Assembly: GCF_040183065.1 (NCBI RefSeq)
Contig: NC_091119.1
Location: 208,820,298-208,884,297, forward strand
Length of the DNA: 64,000 nucleotides
DNA from: Periplaneta americana
Lineage: Eukaryota > Arthropoda > Insecta > Blattodea > Blattidae
Reading direction: 5' to 3'
The position numbers and the translations under genes are program-made. Below, in pieces: positions 23,836 to 35,287 of the stretch (the stretch's first letter is position 1; each line of letters opens with the position of its first letter). The notes under the pieces are model-generated. The model had not been told where the DNA came from. It did no database searches and worked only from the letters and a program-made list of their open reading frames with translations.

Positions 23836-24157
23836 TTGGCTTTTTGGGCGTCGGACAAGGCACGGATCGTCGCATTTGGGATTAAATTGGTCCACTGTGC
23901 GATGACTGTCAAAGTCAGACATCCGTGAATCCGACGCCGATAGGTGGACCATACAGCCTCAGCCAAGCCCCAACTACGTCAGCATCGGAAATCCGCACTA
24001 CTCCCAAGAGTTCACCTTAGTCTATATTTAATTACTGAATACAGATGATCGATGAAATTGGGGGGGGGGGAGTGGAGAGTGTTGTTGGTATGAATGAAGG
24101 AAACGGAAGTACCCCAAGAAAACCCTGTTCAACGTCTGCTTTATCCTGGTCATTAAC
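23836..24157 (-). mobile_element. SINE family H copy (minus)
   Basis: It shares with 27660-28020 the blocks TGAATCCGACGC, CCTCAGCC, GCATCGGAAA, ACT(A)CTCCCAAGA and GGAAACGGAAGTACCCCAAG/AAAACCCTG. A run of ten G lies at 24060-24069. The tRNA-like head (right side) is eroded. Confidence 0.75.
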
Positions 24158-24464
24158 AGTTACTGAATTCTGTAAGTGTTTGCGCGCACCGTACACGAAA
24201 TGTTGTCGTCAATACGCTTTTACTTTATTAGATATTCGAAATCATCGAGGCTTGAAATAAATTCTACATGACAAGTTTCTGGAATGACGGCGGATAGTCC
24301 GGTGGTGGGGCTGCCACCTTGAAGTTGCCTGGAGAGACTTTGCTGTATGGTAGCTAAATTTATGCACTACGGAAACAAGATTTACCACTGCAGAGATGAT
24401 CTCTTTAGGAACAATAATGCGACATACACGAGCCCTCTCCGACTCGAAGGAAAGAGAAAGACCT

Positions 24465-24685
24465 TTAACCCTTTCAGTCACGAATTATGTTTCTCTTTAG
24501 AAAAGTCTGATTGTTTGTTCTTGACTCCTTTTAAGTTTCTGTGAATTGCCCACAGTCTCAGTTTTACAGCATGATAGCTGGATTTCCAGATATGAACTGT
24601 CCACTCAACAACTCATTGTCCATGAAGCGGCATTGAAGTTGCCGTCCTCTGTACAGAACGCGGACGCAGTGAATGAAAGGGTTAA
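24465..24685. mobile_element. piggyBac-like MITE with TTAA target duplications
   Basis: TTAA at 24465-24468 and 24682-24685 flank a 213-bp body. It starts CCCTTTCAGTCAC and ends GTGAATGAAAGGG, which are inverted repeats with two mismatches. CCC/GGG ends inside TTAA are typical of piggyBac-type elements. No coding content. Confidence 0.85.
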
Positions 24686-24689
24686 AACA

Positions 24690-26224
24690 TCTGACTGACA
24701 ATTTCTTTCATTTTGTGTGCCTGGCCTAGAATCGTGGAGGATAAGAATGATGTTGGCAGCATTGCAGCGTGCAAGCGATCCGATCTAGTGTATAGCGATC
24801 GCAACATCGAGAAGAAAGTAGATGACTGGCGATTCTGCGTATTTGAGCGCCGTCCTCTCTTTCGTTCTTAATGAGCGAGCACGCTGCGATGATGATCTGC
24901 GATGTAGGCGAATCTGGTAACTGCTACTTCTCGTTGCTCAACGCTCTCTTCCAAATCGCAGTGAATATTTCGCCACATGACTCGGGTCACCCTTGCCCCA
25001 ATTCTGAGCTCTCTGCTTCTTACCACACACGCGATGCGATGCCGATTGCTGTAACATTCCGTACTACCTAACACATTACTTCAATAGAGCAAAAGAGGGA
25101 AGTTGAATCAATTTTCCAAAAACACGGATAATCTAATTTAGTAATAGCATATCTCCCATGCCGCCAGTTCAGTACCGATTCCATTGTCAATCGCTACCAA
25201 GTTTTGTGAGATGCCTTTGTTCCATTTTTTCGTAAAAGTCAAGATACGTAAAAGTAGATGAAGCTACAATTCGTAAATAATGAGGACGAGGAGAAAAAGA
25301 AAAGAGACGAAACTGAGAAATCTCGATTTTATATGTACACTGCAAGGCCTATGGACCAGAATGGAATTTCTTGAAATGAACATTTTCATATTTGAATATT
25401 TTAGCTTACTTCACGAATCAATTTATCCATAGAAAGAAAAACTGAACACCTGATGTGCATTCGACGATGATCTGGTGGTGCATACCTCAAGACAGTGTCG
25501 CACTCAAATATCACCAATCATCGACAATAATAATTATAACAGCAACAAAGGTTTTGAAAACTACCGATCTGTCACTGACAATCATTGGAGGACTATTTCT
25601 AGAAGAAGCCACATTAAGAGTACGGCTGATAATACTGTATATCAGATACCATCCACTGCCATTTTGTCAGGTTTATTTTCTATCTAATATTGTCACTTGC
25701 GTTTAAGGACAGTCCAAATCCACGATCTATAAAACGAAGGGAAAGAAGGATTAGCTTCTTCTTTTCTTGGTTCCATGATTCTTATACAGTATGGCAGTAA
25801 TACAAATAGATTTTAACAGCTTCCTTCGATACAGTACAACAAGAAATTCTAGTAAGTTATCATATTAGTCCAAATGAATACTTTAATCAGAAACATCAAT
25901 TTTCCCCCAAACATTAAACACCAGTGTTGATTTCAGATCTTTTTCCGCCGGGGGCAATTATACTATACCAGGGGGAAGTGGAACCGACAACAAAATAAAC
26001 ATTAATTTAGATCTCACGTAACAACAAAGGCAGTCTATGTAAAAGGAACATAAAAAATGGGGTGAATTAAAGAAATAGTGCTTTCATTTGTTTTGTTGTT
26101 TTAAATACTACCAAATGTTAATATAGGCAATAACTTAGAAATGTTAACATTATTATGTAAAACATGGTGAATATGAACTATTCTTCTGTGTAAAAGTGAG
26201 AAGTGTCCTTTGTACATAAACCGC
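24690..26224. other. Nothing recognised
   Basis: Overlapping frames on both strands at 24868-25074 are of similar length and neither matches anything I know. No gene supported. Confidence 0.4.
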
Positions 26225-26515
26225 CTCTAGTCACCGATTAAATGTGTCTTCCAGTAGCTTTTCTAAAATGTTTAAAGGACAGTGATAGTAATACCCAAAC
26301 TGATTTTTAAGAGCTTCGATATCATGTTTAAATGCATTTGACACAGTTTACAAAATTCACCACCCCGAGTACGCTCGAAATACAACCAATCATATTTAGT
26401 TTCCCATCGTTATTTACATGTGATTTCGCGTCCAACCATTTTATTCATAGATTCACCACTAGCAGCACTAGATGAAGGTAATACAGATGGAATTACCGGT
26501 TCAAAGATTTCCACT
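26225..26515 (-). pseudogene. TTF/BED-type zinc-finger transposase fragment
   Basis: The minus frame gives RWETKYDWLYFERTRGGEFC, then KLCQMHLN (F-C-x2-C), and after a frameshift LNILEKLLEDTFNR. The W..YDWL..D/E...G..C..C order recalls the N-terminal zinc-binding region of some hAT-like transposases. It has at least two stops. Assignment rests on a short stretch. Confidence 0.4.
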
Positions 26516-27320
26516 TTTACTTACAGCCAATCAAAGTGATAATTTTCTTCATTAATATAAAGGATGCACTTTCTATTGATTCCTCAATACGTCTGTAAAC
26601 AATGTCTGTTGTTTTACTATAGTGCACTGGAACATCTATATTTACTGTAAATGCTGCAACTGTTTTAGTAAACAAAATTATTACAGTCTATATTTGCTAA
26701 ATAAAACTAACAGTGAAAACTACGCCAATAAAACACAACACAGCTAACTTCTTTTAACTGTAACAACCAAGATTGTGAGTTCGACGGTTTAAATTTCAAC
26801 CAATCAAGATCGGCCGACAGATCACCAGCCTTGAAGGAAACAACTGCCTGAAAACTTACGTTACAGAATTTATTTTAGTTACTGAAAAGTCATATCAAAT
26901 TGAAATATAATATTTTATACATTACCGTACATTTTTAGTTTTAAATCTCCTCCCCGGACTAACCCTAAATTCATCACTGCACGTGACCACTGAACACACG
27001 CATCACACGCGAGAATGGGTTAACTGGTGGGTCTGCTTGTTGAATTTCGAATACGGCAAGCATGACGCAGTGAAACAGTACACAGCAACAAAATCAGTCT
27101 AATCGTGGACCCTTTTTAATATCGCGTGACTTTTTTTTCCAATGACAGGCCTTTAACTACGTAATAAAATTGTGACGGACGTAAATCAACAATTAAGCAA
27201 AAATACTGAAATGAGAAACCAAGCACGATCGTAATTAATAATAAGCTGAAAAAGTCCGGACAAGAACGCAATTAATAAATGTTATCATACGTAAATGTTC
27301 AGCAGGAGCCACAGACTTAC
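26516..27320. other. Possible intron of the candidate minus-strand gene; nothing else recognised
   Basis: No coding frame or element boundary supported. Confidence 0.35.
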
Positions 27321-27363
27321 CGGAGCGGACGAGGAGGACGCAGTGGACGGTAGGACACGGACT
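27321..27363 (-). promoter_or_regulatory. Candidate TATA/Inr promoter and 5'UTR exon (minus)
   Basis: On the minus strand TATAAATA (27398 to 27391) is followed, with A+1 35 bases after the first T, by GGCAGT at 27363, a fit to an insect initiator. A GC-rich leader of 43 bases ends CTCCG|GTAAGTCTG with the donor at 27320-27315. The GC-rich block stands out from AT-rich surroundings. The coding exons would lie to the left. None could be recognised within 7 kb, so the intron may be long or the site non-functional. Confidence 0.4.
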
Positions 27364-27659
27364 GCCTGCGCCCGCCACTCGGAGCACCTCTATTTATAAG
27401 GCTGGGGGGAGGGAATGACCTACAGGCCGGTACGGCACGGAGAAAGGCTCTTCCGATGTCTGCCTCTTAATTTATGCGACATGTACAACAACAACAACAA
27501 TAATAATAATAATGCATTCCCGCCTACAGATTACAAACGCGATCTTCCTCCGTTCTTGAAAACAGCACAGGACCGCCGTAAAGCAGAAGTTGTAATAACT
27601 CGTACATTTAATTATTTTCTTTACAATATACGTTAGACATGCTTTCCTATCTTGCGATG

Positions 27660-28020
27660 GCTTGGCTTTACGTGGGATGGTCCGCACACTGAGGCACGGT
27701 TGGGCCACTGTGCCCCCTCATTGTCCAAGTCACTATGAATCCGACGCTGACACGTGGCCATCCTGCCTCAGCCTCCCGATATGATCAGCCCCAAGCCCTT
27801 GGAACCCACATCGGCATCGGAAACCTGAACTACCCCCAAGACTTCACCCCAGCCTATTTTCACTATTGCGGGTGATAGTAGATGAAATGAGGGGGAAGTG
27901 GAGAATGTTGATGGAATGATAGAGGGAAACGGGAGTACCCCGAGAAAACCCTATGCAACATCTGCTTTGTCCACCACAAATTCCATCAAACCCGAGCCGC
28001 CTGGATGGAAGGACAGCGCC
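27660..28020 (-). mobile_element. SINE family H copy (minus)
   Basis: It is the best-preserved H copy here. In minus orientation a tRNA-like head (CTCGGGTTTGATGG as B box) is followed by GGGTTTTCTCGGGGTACTCC, CTCATTTCATCTAC, GTTTCCGATGCCGATG and GCGTCGGATTCATAG. The core recurs at 24.1, 43.9, 53.0 and 58.0 kb. Confidence 0.75.
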
Positions 28021-28051
28021 ATAGACTATCAGTGAAATCATTGCGGATCCA

Positions 28052-28311
28052 GTCCACACCTGTGGGGTAACGGTCAGCGCGTCTGGCCGCGAAACCAGGT
28101 GGCCCGGGTTCGAATCCCGGTCGGGGCAAGTTATCTGGTTGAGATTTTTTCCGGGGTTTTCCCTCAACCCAAGATGAGCAAATGCTGGGTAACTATCGGT
28201 GCTGGACCCCGGACTCATTTCACCGGCATTATCACCTTCATCTCATTCAGACGCTAAATAACCTAAGCTGTTGATAAAGCGTCGTAAAATAACCTACTAA
28301 ATTAAAAAAAA
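28052..28311 (+). mobile_element. SINE family A, full copy 1
   Basis: The tRNA-like head has GTGGGGTAACGGTCAGCGCG (A box region) and GGGTTCGAATCCCGG (B box). The body is GTTGAGATTTTTTCCGGGG then CCCTCAACCC and GACCCCGGACTCATTTC. The tail is GACGCTAAATAACC...AAAGCGTCGTAAAATAACC with A-rich end. A 12-bp target duplication, ATTGCGGATCCA, is at 28040-28051 and 28312-28323. Confidence 0.95.
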
Positions 28312-28419
28312 ATTGCGGATCCAAGTGAGAGACAGATAACATTTCGTTTTGTGGACACGTTTTATCAACCCATGAAGCAAGATGGCTGATTTCATTTCAT
28401 TTCGCTTTAACATGTAGAC

Positions 28420-28672
28420 AGTTCACATCTGTGGAGTAACGGTTAGTGCGTCTGGCCGAGAAACCAGGTGCCCCGGGTTCGAATCCCGGTCGGGGCAAGT
28501 TGTCTGGTCGAGGTTTTTCCGGGGCTTTCCCTCAATCCAATATGAGCAAATGCTGGGTAACTATCGGTGCTGGACCCCGGACTCATTTCATCGGCATTAT
28601 CACCTTTAATTTATTCAGACGCTAAATAACCTGAGATGTTGATACAGCGTCGTAAAATAACCCAATAAAAAC
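28420..28672 (+). mobile_element. SINE family A, full copy 2
   Basis: It has the same head, body and hairpin tail as the copy 108 bp upstream. The target duplication CATGTAGAC is at 28411-28419 and 28673-28681. A separate insertion, not a duplication of copy 1. Confidence 0.93.
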
Positions 28673-28864
28673 CATGTAGACTACTGTTTGTAAATTTACA
28701 CATTTTCACTTACATATTGCTTTCCTATTTACAAAAATCGGTATTTAAAGATCATTGAAAATTCACAAATTTGTAACCTGCGTTGAGCCTGGGTGTGCTT
28801 TATTTCAATCTGTCGTTCGACAGAAATAATAGTTTGCTGTGAAATGTAAAGGCTATCCTGACTC

Positions 28865-29097
28865 CTCTCTCTTACGGATGAGGGACCCGAAGGCTTATTG
28901 TGCTCACCAATCCCGTTCTGTGAGTGACACTGGTAGCCGAACGTGAACTTAACCAGGGCTATGGTATGGATGACGGTGATGATGTGTGAATTAATGATGG
29001 CGAAGTGAGTCCAACGCCGAAACCTATCCAGCAGTTCTGCTCCATAGAAACATCTGTTTCACGGTCAGACACGCTAACCGTTACTCCACGCACTGGA
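28865..29097. mobile_element. Repeat family L plus family-A head fragment
   Basis: GAAGGCTTATTGTGCTCACC matches GCAAGGCTTATTGTACCTCACC near 34898, so an interspersed repeat is present. At 29055-29097 the reverse complement reads GGAGTAACGGTTAGCGTGTC, the SINE-A head on the minus strand. Confidence 0.55.
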
Positions 29098-29530
29098 CTT
29101 GATTGGTGCGAGTTATGTTGTTTTGTAATTCATAACGAAGTGAACAATTTGTGTTATACTATGTTGTCTCTATAATCGGTGTATAGCAATACACCTGCCG
29201 AAAGAAACAGGGACTTGTAGCGGTGTAGCGAGATTTTGCTCAGCCAATCTATAGGAAAGCAGGCACGAATGACAGTCCCGCTATCGTTTCCCTTCCTCTT
29301 CCTGTATAGGCCTAATCCAACGAAGCGAACTGGTGGATCGGCTAACAACACTGCGATACAGTCTGTGTCTCATGACAACTGAAGCACCCGCAACGCAAAT
29401 ACATATAATAATATTTACTTATTGAATTCTATGTCTTGCCTGTATGTTTAAGCGGCACAACTCCTCCCACTGTGCAGTCGCCTTCGCCCGCGCTGTTAGT
29501 TGTGTTTCCTGTTTTCCCGCCGCTTCTGTT
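29098..29530. other. Nothing recognised
   Basis: No supportable gene or element. Confidence 0.35.
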
Positions 29531-29622
29531 ATTCGTTCCGGCACCGGGAATCGAACCCGGGACCTCTCAGCTCTGCGCGCTGAGCGCTCTTTCCAACTGA
29601 GCTATGCCGAGACACGATCCCC
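29531..29622 (-). mobile_element. tRNA-like SINE unit, left arm of palindrome (Cys-type)
   Basis: In minus orientation it is preceded by GGGGATCGTG, then CGGCATAGCTCAGTTGG (A box), anticodon stem TCAGC/GCTGA with loop GCGCAGA (GCA at the anticodon position), T arm CCGGGTTCGATTCCCGG and TGCCGGAACGAAT. It is the same family as 40-110. Confidence 0.8.
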
Positions 29623-29651
29623 GGTGCCGGCCGAACTCTCCTCATTGTATC

Positions 29652-29736
29652 GGGGATCGTGTCCCGGCATAGCTCAGTTGGAAAAAGCGCTCAGCGCTGA
29701 GAGGTCCCGGGTTCGATTCCCGGTGCCGGAACGAAT
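29652..29736 (+). mobile_element. tRNA-like SINE unit, right arm of palindrome
   Basis: It is the inverted partner of 29531-29622 across a 29-bp spacer, head to head. It matches base for base except for a 7-base loss in the anticodon arm and one or two substitutions. A and B boxes are intact. It continues into CGAATTTTTGTC. Confidence 0.85.
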
Positions 29737-29739
29737 TTT

Positions 29740-32002
29740 TGTCAAATTATTAGGTACGCCTATATACAGGGACATTATTTTATTTTTACTAACATTTCTA
29801 ATATTAACCTGGCTATACCTTTGAGAACCGGAAACACCGTTTGCTATCTCCTTCCACGACTGGAGTTCGATGATACTTGCGTAAAATACAAACAAATCAC
29901 TTTACTGGGTATAGGAGGGAAGAAAAGTAGTTCATCCATTTACGTAAACTAGGAAATATCGCAATTTTGAATTTGATAATTCTCATTAGGTTTTTGTTTG
30001 ATCAAAATACAGTACTGTATTAACAATAAGTCTTTTTACTCACGAAGTGAGCTGTCCATTCGGACGTATTACTTATTCAGTGTATATTATACTCTCTACA
30101 GCATATTAGCGTACAATATAGAGAATGAAGTTAAACTGAAAAATAATCACGTTATGGATATTTAAACACATTTTTCAAATGGTGGCTGTTCATTTCGATA
30201 CAAGCTTCAGTTCTTTTGTGCATATTATCGCACTATAGACTATTGCATCTAATCCCTATCGCCAGTTTCGTTCTTCCTACTAGTAAGTCATGTTGAAATA
30301 ATTCTGTACCTACTCTATAAAAGAGTACCTTACGTACTGTAAATTCAACCTTCACTTCTGCCCGAACCGAAAAGACAAAATTACTCAGACATGCTATCTA
30401 CTGTCCGTCCAAGTGGTTATGTCGCAGGGTCGTAGAAAGGAGGGAAATCACGTGACAATTAATTAACGAGGTCCTTTTATTTAAGTTATTTTAAACAGTT
30501 GTATAATATTACGTAGACGTCCAATTCCTAACAGAAATTAATGTTTTCAGAAAAGAGTTAAGACTGCCCAGATTTTACAGAGGGGCGAACAGAAGCAGGT
30601 GAGGGAAATCGGGATGCGACGTAGGCAAACGGACGACAGTACCTGTGCGAGAATGTGATTCAATATTGAAAGTTCTTTCGTCACTGGAAAACGTGAACAT
30701 ATTTCTGGAACGTACTATACTCACTAACTGAGTACTGTTTGTGTTCACCATGACCGCAAGGCGACTTTGACTGTATTCGCTTGGTTCTGTGTGGAGAACG
30801 GTTGGAAGTTTACTAGTAGAGGGGGTGGGAGTGAAGTACATTTACAAACTCAGGTACAATAAAAGTTGAAGTAAAAATAAAATGATGTCCCTGTACATGT
30901 TGACTACTAACACAAAATAGTAGTCGTGATTATTCAATGAGGATGGCGAGACCTCATATATATGAATATGGGCATATTAATTACAAGACTTTCAACTTCG
31001 CCTTCTATTAAGCCATCTCGTCTCCAGTATAGTGTTGTATTTATTTACATTTCATGGTATTCGTACATCGCTTCACAGCTAGAATGTGGAACATTGAAAA
31101 AAATCTTAATACTACTATAAAGTCTTAATCATAGTCACAGTCTAGTTTAAATATATAGGCCTAAAGAAGAGTTTTACAATATAGCCTACTAATACAACAC
31201 AAGGGGTTAGTATCGATACCTAATACAAGACAGAAACATCACGGAATAGAAGGCGTGAGAAATTAGGTACTTCTTTCATTTGGCCATATATAGGTAGTTA
31301 TTTGCTATTTTCTGTACATACGCAACAGCTTTTCTCTAGTCTTCGTGGATAATTTCATTAATTGCTTCGGGAACCACTCTCTTCAAGGAACTTAGAGGAA
31401 CATGCTAAAGTATCAACTCTTAAATCGGTGCCCAGCATTTTCAACTCTAGTCACTAATCCCTGAGAACAATATTATCCAAGTGCCGTCCGCATACATAAA
31501 TATGCTTGTGGGGACATCGACTTTAATTCTAAACGCTGGTTGCCATACAGACACACGCTTCTATGTGCAGACACCAGACGAGATACGAATCGACGGACGC
31601 ACAACTCCAGACTAAGGTGATTAAAAACTGCATCCTTCATAGTAACACGATAATCCTGAAAATAACATCCTCGTCATCTTGAGCATGGCGGGTATATTTG
31701 CACATAAACATCCTTTCTCTGTCGGGAATCGAAATGGGGTCCGCTTGGCAACGAGGTGTTCTCGGCCCCGACTTTTTGTGTTCGCTTCACGGAAGTCTAG
31801 CGAGGCAGCACAGCTTCGCACATAATTCAATGCGATGGACGATTGAAGAAGTACAAACAACTATAAACCGCATTCTTAGATAAATGGGAAAATCATTTTT
31901 CATGAATATTCCACACTTTCACCACATGAAAACCTTTAATTGAGCTGCTCTTCACAACGCGGCAGTCCTTCTACGCCTGAAATGCAGGGCTCGTGACATC
32001 AC

Positions 32003-32004
<2 letters not shown>
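29740..32004. other. Unassigned stretch
   Basis: No gene supported. A minus-strand TTTCGATTCCCGACAG near 31715-31735 resembles a B box but lacks a paired A box. Confidence 0.4.

Positions 32005-32070
<66 letters not shown>
32005..32070. repeat. (ATT)n microsatellite
   Basis: About 22 units, directly abutting the LINE fragment to its right. Confidence 0.98.
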
Positions 32071-32071
<1 letters not shown>

Positions 32072-32330
32072 AATAGAAAGCTTTAAGTACCTTGGATCAG
32101 TTTTTCAAAGAAATGGACAAAGTGATTTAGATAAGGAAAGAGGAATCATTCTGGCAAAGCAAGCTGTTAGTTTATTTAATTCAGTTTCCTAGAGCAAAAA
32201 TACTATAAAGAATACTAAAATGTTAAATACAACAAATAGTAAAATAGTAATATGCGTTACAAGAGCGGAATGTTGAAGTTTTCATGTTCGAGGAAAAGTT
32301 TGAAAAAGCGAAACGTAGTTGAGCTTTTTT
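32071..32330 (+). mobile_element. LINE fragment after RT (family LINE-3)
   Basis: IESFKYLGSVFQRNGQSD then DKERGIILAKQAVSLFNS matches the region just after the YADD domain of insect LINEs (the FKYLG motif). Downstream frames are broken. Confidence 0.7.
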
Positions 32331-32752
32331 AATTTCCGAGAATTGAAAGAAAACATACCGCTCGTGTATCGTACATTATTTTGTGCCAAGAGAGTTTATT
32401 ACATACCTGAAAGAGGAATTTCTAATTAGTTGCAATGCAATCTCCATCTTGGTTTCTGTTCAATTACGGCACATTTGCAAAACAAAAATATCTATCTTCA
32501 ACATTGTTGCTTTAAAATGTTTTCTGTGTTTACTATACTCCAGCAGGCCGTGATATACGTCTGTCTTTTTTTCCCCCAGTCTATGATGAGTCTGGAATCT
32601 TGTTGATTTTTTCACGGCTTCCTTAATGTTACTTGCATCACGAATGCAGTAACTTTAGTGGAGTTGTAGAGTTTACTTAATTTTTGCAAATATTTAAAAA
32701 CAAAGATTAACAGTGCAATTTAGGTGAAATTGCAGTGGTAAGTTTCCAATTT

Positions 32753-33024
32753 ATAATTGAGGGGCGTTTTCACAAAACTCGTTATCTACAAAATCTTGTC
32801 CCCCCCCCCCCAAGAGAGCTCTTTTCTAAAATACACAACTGTAGATACCGAGTTTTGAAAGATCTCTTTTATTTCAAGATCAATTTACTGATATACTTAC
32901 CAAATTTAGCTTAATTCTGATAGCACCATTGGATTCTCCTGACCCAAAAACATAAGGATATGCTAAAACCTCAAAATCTAAAAAAATGTAGATAATGAGT
33001 TTTGTGAAAACGCCTCTCAATTAT
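32753..33024. mobile_element. 272-bp MITE with ~35-bp inverted termini
   Basis: Left ATAATTGAGGGGCGTTTTCA and right TGAAAACGCCTCTCAATTAT are inverted repeats with one mismatch. The similarity continues through CAAAACTCGTTATCTACA / TGTAGATAATGAGTTTTG. A 12-C run lies at 32801-32812. Non-coding; superfamily unassigned. Confidence 0.88.
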
Positions 33025-33204
33025 TACTATATTGAACGTCTCTAAAAATAATATGTTAAAAGCCTAAAGCAGTAAAATCAATATGTCACTTAAGCGGTAA
33101 GAAGAGGGAAATTGTTATGTGTGTTAGGTTGGGAATACTGAATGTGGAATTTTACACTTTCCGCGGATTGGTTTTGTGCGGAAACCAAGCAAATACGCAC
33201 GATC

Positions 33205-33480
33205 TCGCACAAAATACTTTACTTTGTGGTGCCGAAGTATGGACACTAAGAGGAAACAAAAATAAATTGCTTATCATTGAGATGTAATTTTTAATACGTT
33301 CCGCAAGAATTTCAAGTAGAGACAAAGTGTGTAATATTATAATAGGAAAAAAAATGGAAATCACAAAAAATATTATTCAAGAAATTGAACTGCAGTTAAA
33401 ATGGTATGGACAAGTAATGAGAAGAGACGACCCGGTATTATATAAAGAAGTTTTGAACTGGAAGCCATCTGGAAGAAATT
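33205..33480 (+). mobile_element. LINE C-terminal fragment (LINE-3-like)
   Basis: One frame with a single stop reads CGAEVWTLRGNKN, SARISSRDKV, then LQLKWYGQVMRRDDPVLYKE and LNWKPSGR. This is the typical order of the LINE C-terminal region. It may be the second half of the fragment at 32071, split by later insertions, or a separate copy. Confidence 0.75.
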
Positions 33481-33502
33481 AGTCAAAACTACGGCTGTGA
33501 AT

Positions 33503-33901
33503 ATGAGTGACTTCCCACTAGACCCACGCGGAACTTCAGTCCTATTTAAAGGTTTAACTTTGCCGTACCTCTCATCGCATTATGATATTCAACGACATAC
33601 GACACCTACAGGATATATCTGTGGAAACAGCTATGAAGCTGTGCCATGCGAAGATTATACCCATCCTTACTTGTGCGCATTTCTTCTTTATTATATTCTT
33701 GGTAGTATAGAGAAAGACATTAAAGATCTCCCAGAAGAAATAGCTGAGAACGTTAGACGGGAAACGATTAGGATTTTGAAATCTTACAAACCACTAAAGA
33801 ACTCCTTATCCATTTCAGAGAAACGTGCCCTTCCCTCCTATCCTTATAATATCACACCAGACAAAGGCAAAATGCTGCGGTTGTTCGGAGTATGTGCCTG
33901 A
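33503..33901 (+). pseudogene. Penelope-like element fragment
   Basis: The open frame (upstream-open from 33446; first ATG 33503) ends at a TGA. Its second half has SIEKDIKDLPEEIAENVRRE, then LKSYKPLKNSLSISEKRAL and ITPDKGK. That order (helix with L-P-E-xxAE-xR, then NLS/T-xxE-xxAL, then I-x-PADKG-like) is what I know from the region before the reverse transcriptase of Penelope-like retroelements. The expected PAD is changed to TPD and the RT is missing. Family assignment is from memory of the motif, not a search. Confidence 0.5.
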
Positions 33902-34890
33902 TAATGGAACCTGCTTATATTTTCCAGGGCATAGTGGAATACTCAAAGGCTAATTTTGAGTGTTACAAGTTGTTGATAAATACTGTTACACAATTCTATA
34001 TACACAAGACATTGTGTTCTATTCTTGTTAATAATTTTCTTCATTACCTCCGTTTTTTTATGAACCTTTGTTTAAAATGTGTAATGAACCCTGACTCCAT
34101 TCCTAGCAAGTTTAAATAACGTAATTAAGAAATCACCCGACACTACCAGTCAGCTTTTAATGTAAATAACGGCACCACATTACTACAGATTCGTTGCTAA
34201 TGCGTAAAGCCGTTGTTTGGCTATATTAACAAAGTTCAGCAATCTATATTCGCGCGCACTTATACACGTACCTATCTTAATAATTCATAATTACATTCTA
34301 TTAAATGTTTGATGTCACAATGGCTATATTCCGGCATCATTTACGGCAGAGCAAAACTGAAGCTACTAGTCCAGCTTCTTACAAATTCGCTATTAATGGC
34401 ACCTTCGTCATCTTTAGTTTCCATTTATTTAGAGTGTAAGGATTATATTCAGTTTACTTTGTTATTTAGGGTACGAATCATGGTGATTGCCACTCGTTCT
34501 GCTCCTCGTCCGATCTTTCTGACTGCCTATATTATATCATCATCCATATCTCTCTCGCTACAATTCCCCAAAAATGACAAAAAATCCATGAAGAATATTG
34601 TGTATAACGAAGATTTTTAAATGTATTTGAATTCAAAGCCAGATCTGACGCGCTCCTCCGCAGATCATCTACAGGTCGTGCCGTCATCCGATTCTCTTTC
34701 TTTTCTCTTCCATAAATCAACTCCGCGCCGTCCTCTTTACAGATCCAGACGTTTCCTATTTTCTCTTGTAAACATGACATCGCACCAGTTCTAGAATGAT
34801 GTTATCAATTGACACAACTAAAACTAGAACTCCAGCTGCTCCTTAATAAATAATAAAGCAACCGGCAACCTCGTTCACATGGCAGAGGAG
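33902..34890. other. Nothing recognised
   Basis: Frames on both strands at 34309-34780 overlap and have no recognisable content. Confidence 0.4.
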
Positions 34891-34894
34891 TCCG

Positions 34895-35180
34895 CTCCGC
34901 AGCCCAAGGCTTATTGTACCTCACCACTCCTTGTACGGAATGGTTTAGTCCGAATGCCCATGTAGGTTCAAGGTCCGGTGAAGTCCCACTAGAGCGTCCT
35001 TTCATCCCGATTAGCGCACTACGCCATCTGTAGGCCAGTCACAGTACATTCGGCTGCTCCATTTTGGGTAGACACTACTGAATAATGATGATGATGATGA
35101 ATGTTAAAATAGAGAGTGACGGTAGAATGATGTAAGGAAACGGGAGGACCCCGAGGAACCTCTCAGGAACCTTTGCTCCA
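34895..35180. mobile_element. Repeat family L/H remnant with (ATG)n
   Basis: GCCCAAGGCTTATTGTACC is shared with 28.87 kb. A short (ATG)n tract at 35082-35100 is followed by AACGGGAGGACCCCGAGGA, the family-H core. Confidence 0.5.
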
Positions 35181-35287
35181 GGCCATTTCAATTTACATAA
35201 GCTTCCAGCTCTCACCAGAGGGCCCTGTTTCAAACACACTAACGATATTACCCATATTATTAGTCAGACTCACAACAATTATTTTGT

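Noticed and set aside
24868-25074. Overlapping 66-68-codon frames on both strands
   Set aside because: Mirror frames of equal length with no recognised motif are expected by chance in a CG-richer patch.
27844-28218. 124-codon minus frame
   Set aside because: DRDSNPGHLVSRPDALTV is the translated antisense of the family-A SINE head.
29444-29824. 126-codon frame across the SINE palindrome
   Set aside because: It is made of tRNA-like SINE sequence; GTGNRTRDLSA-type strings are typical SINE translations.
31715-31800. Minus-strand B-box-like TTTCGATTCCCG
   Set aside because: No A box at the right distance and no repeat partner in the window.
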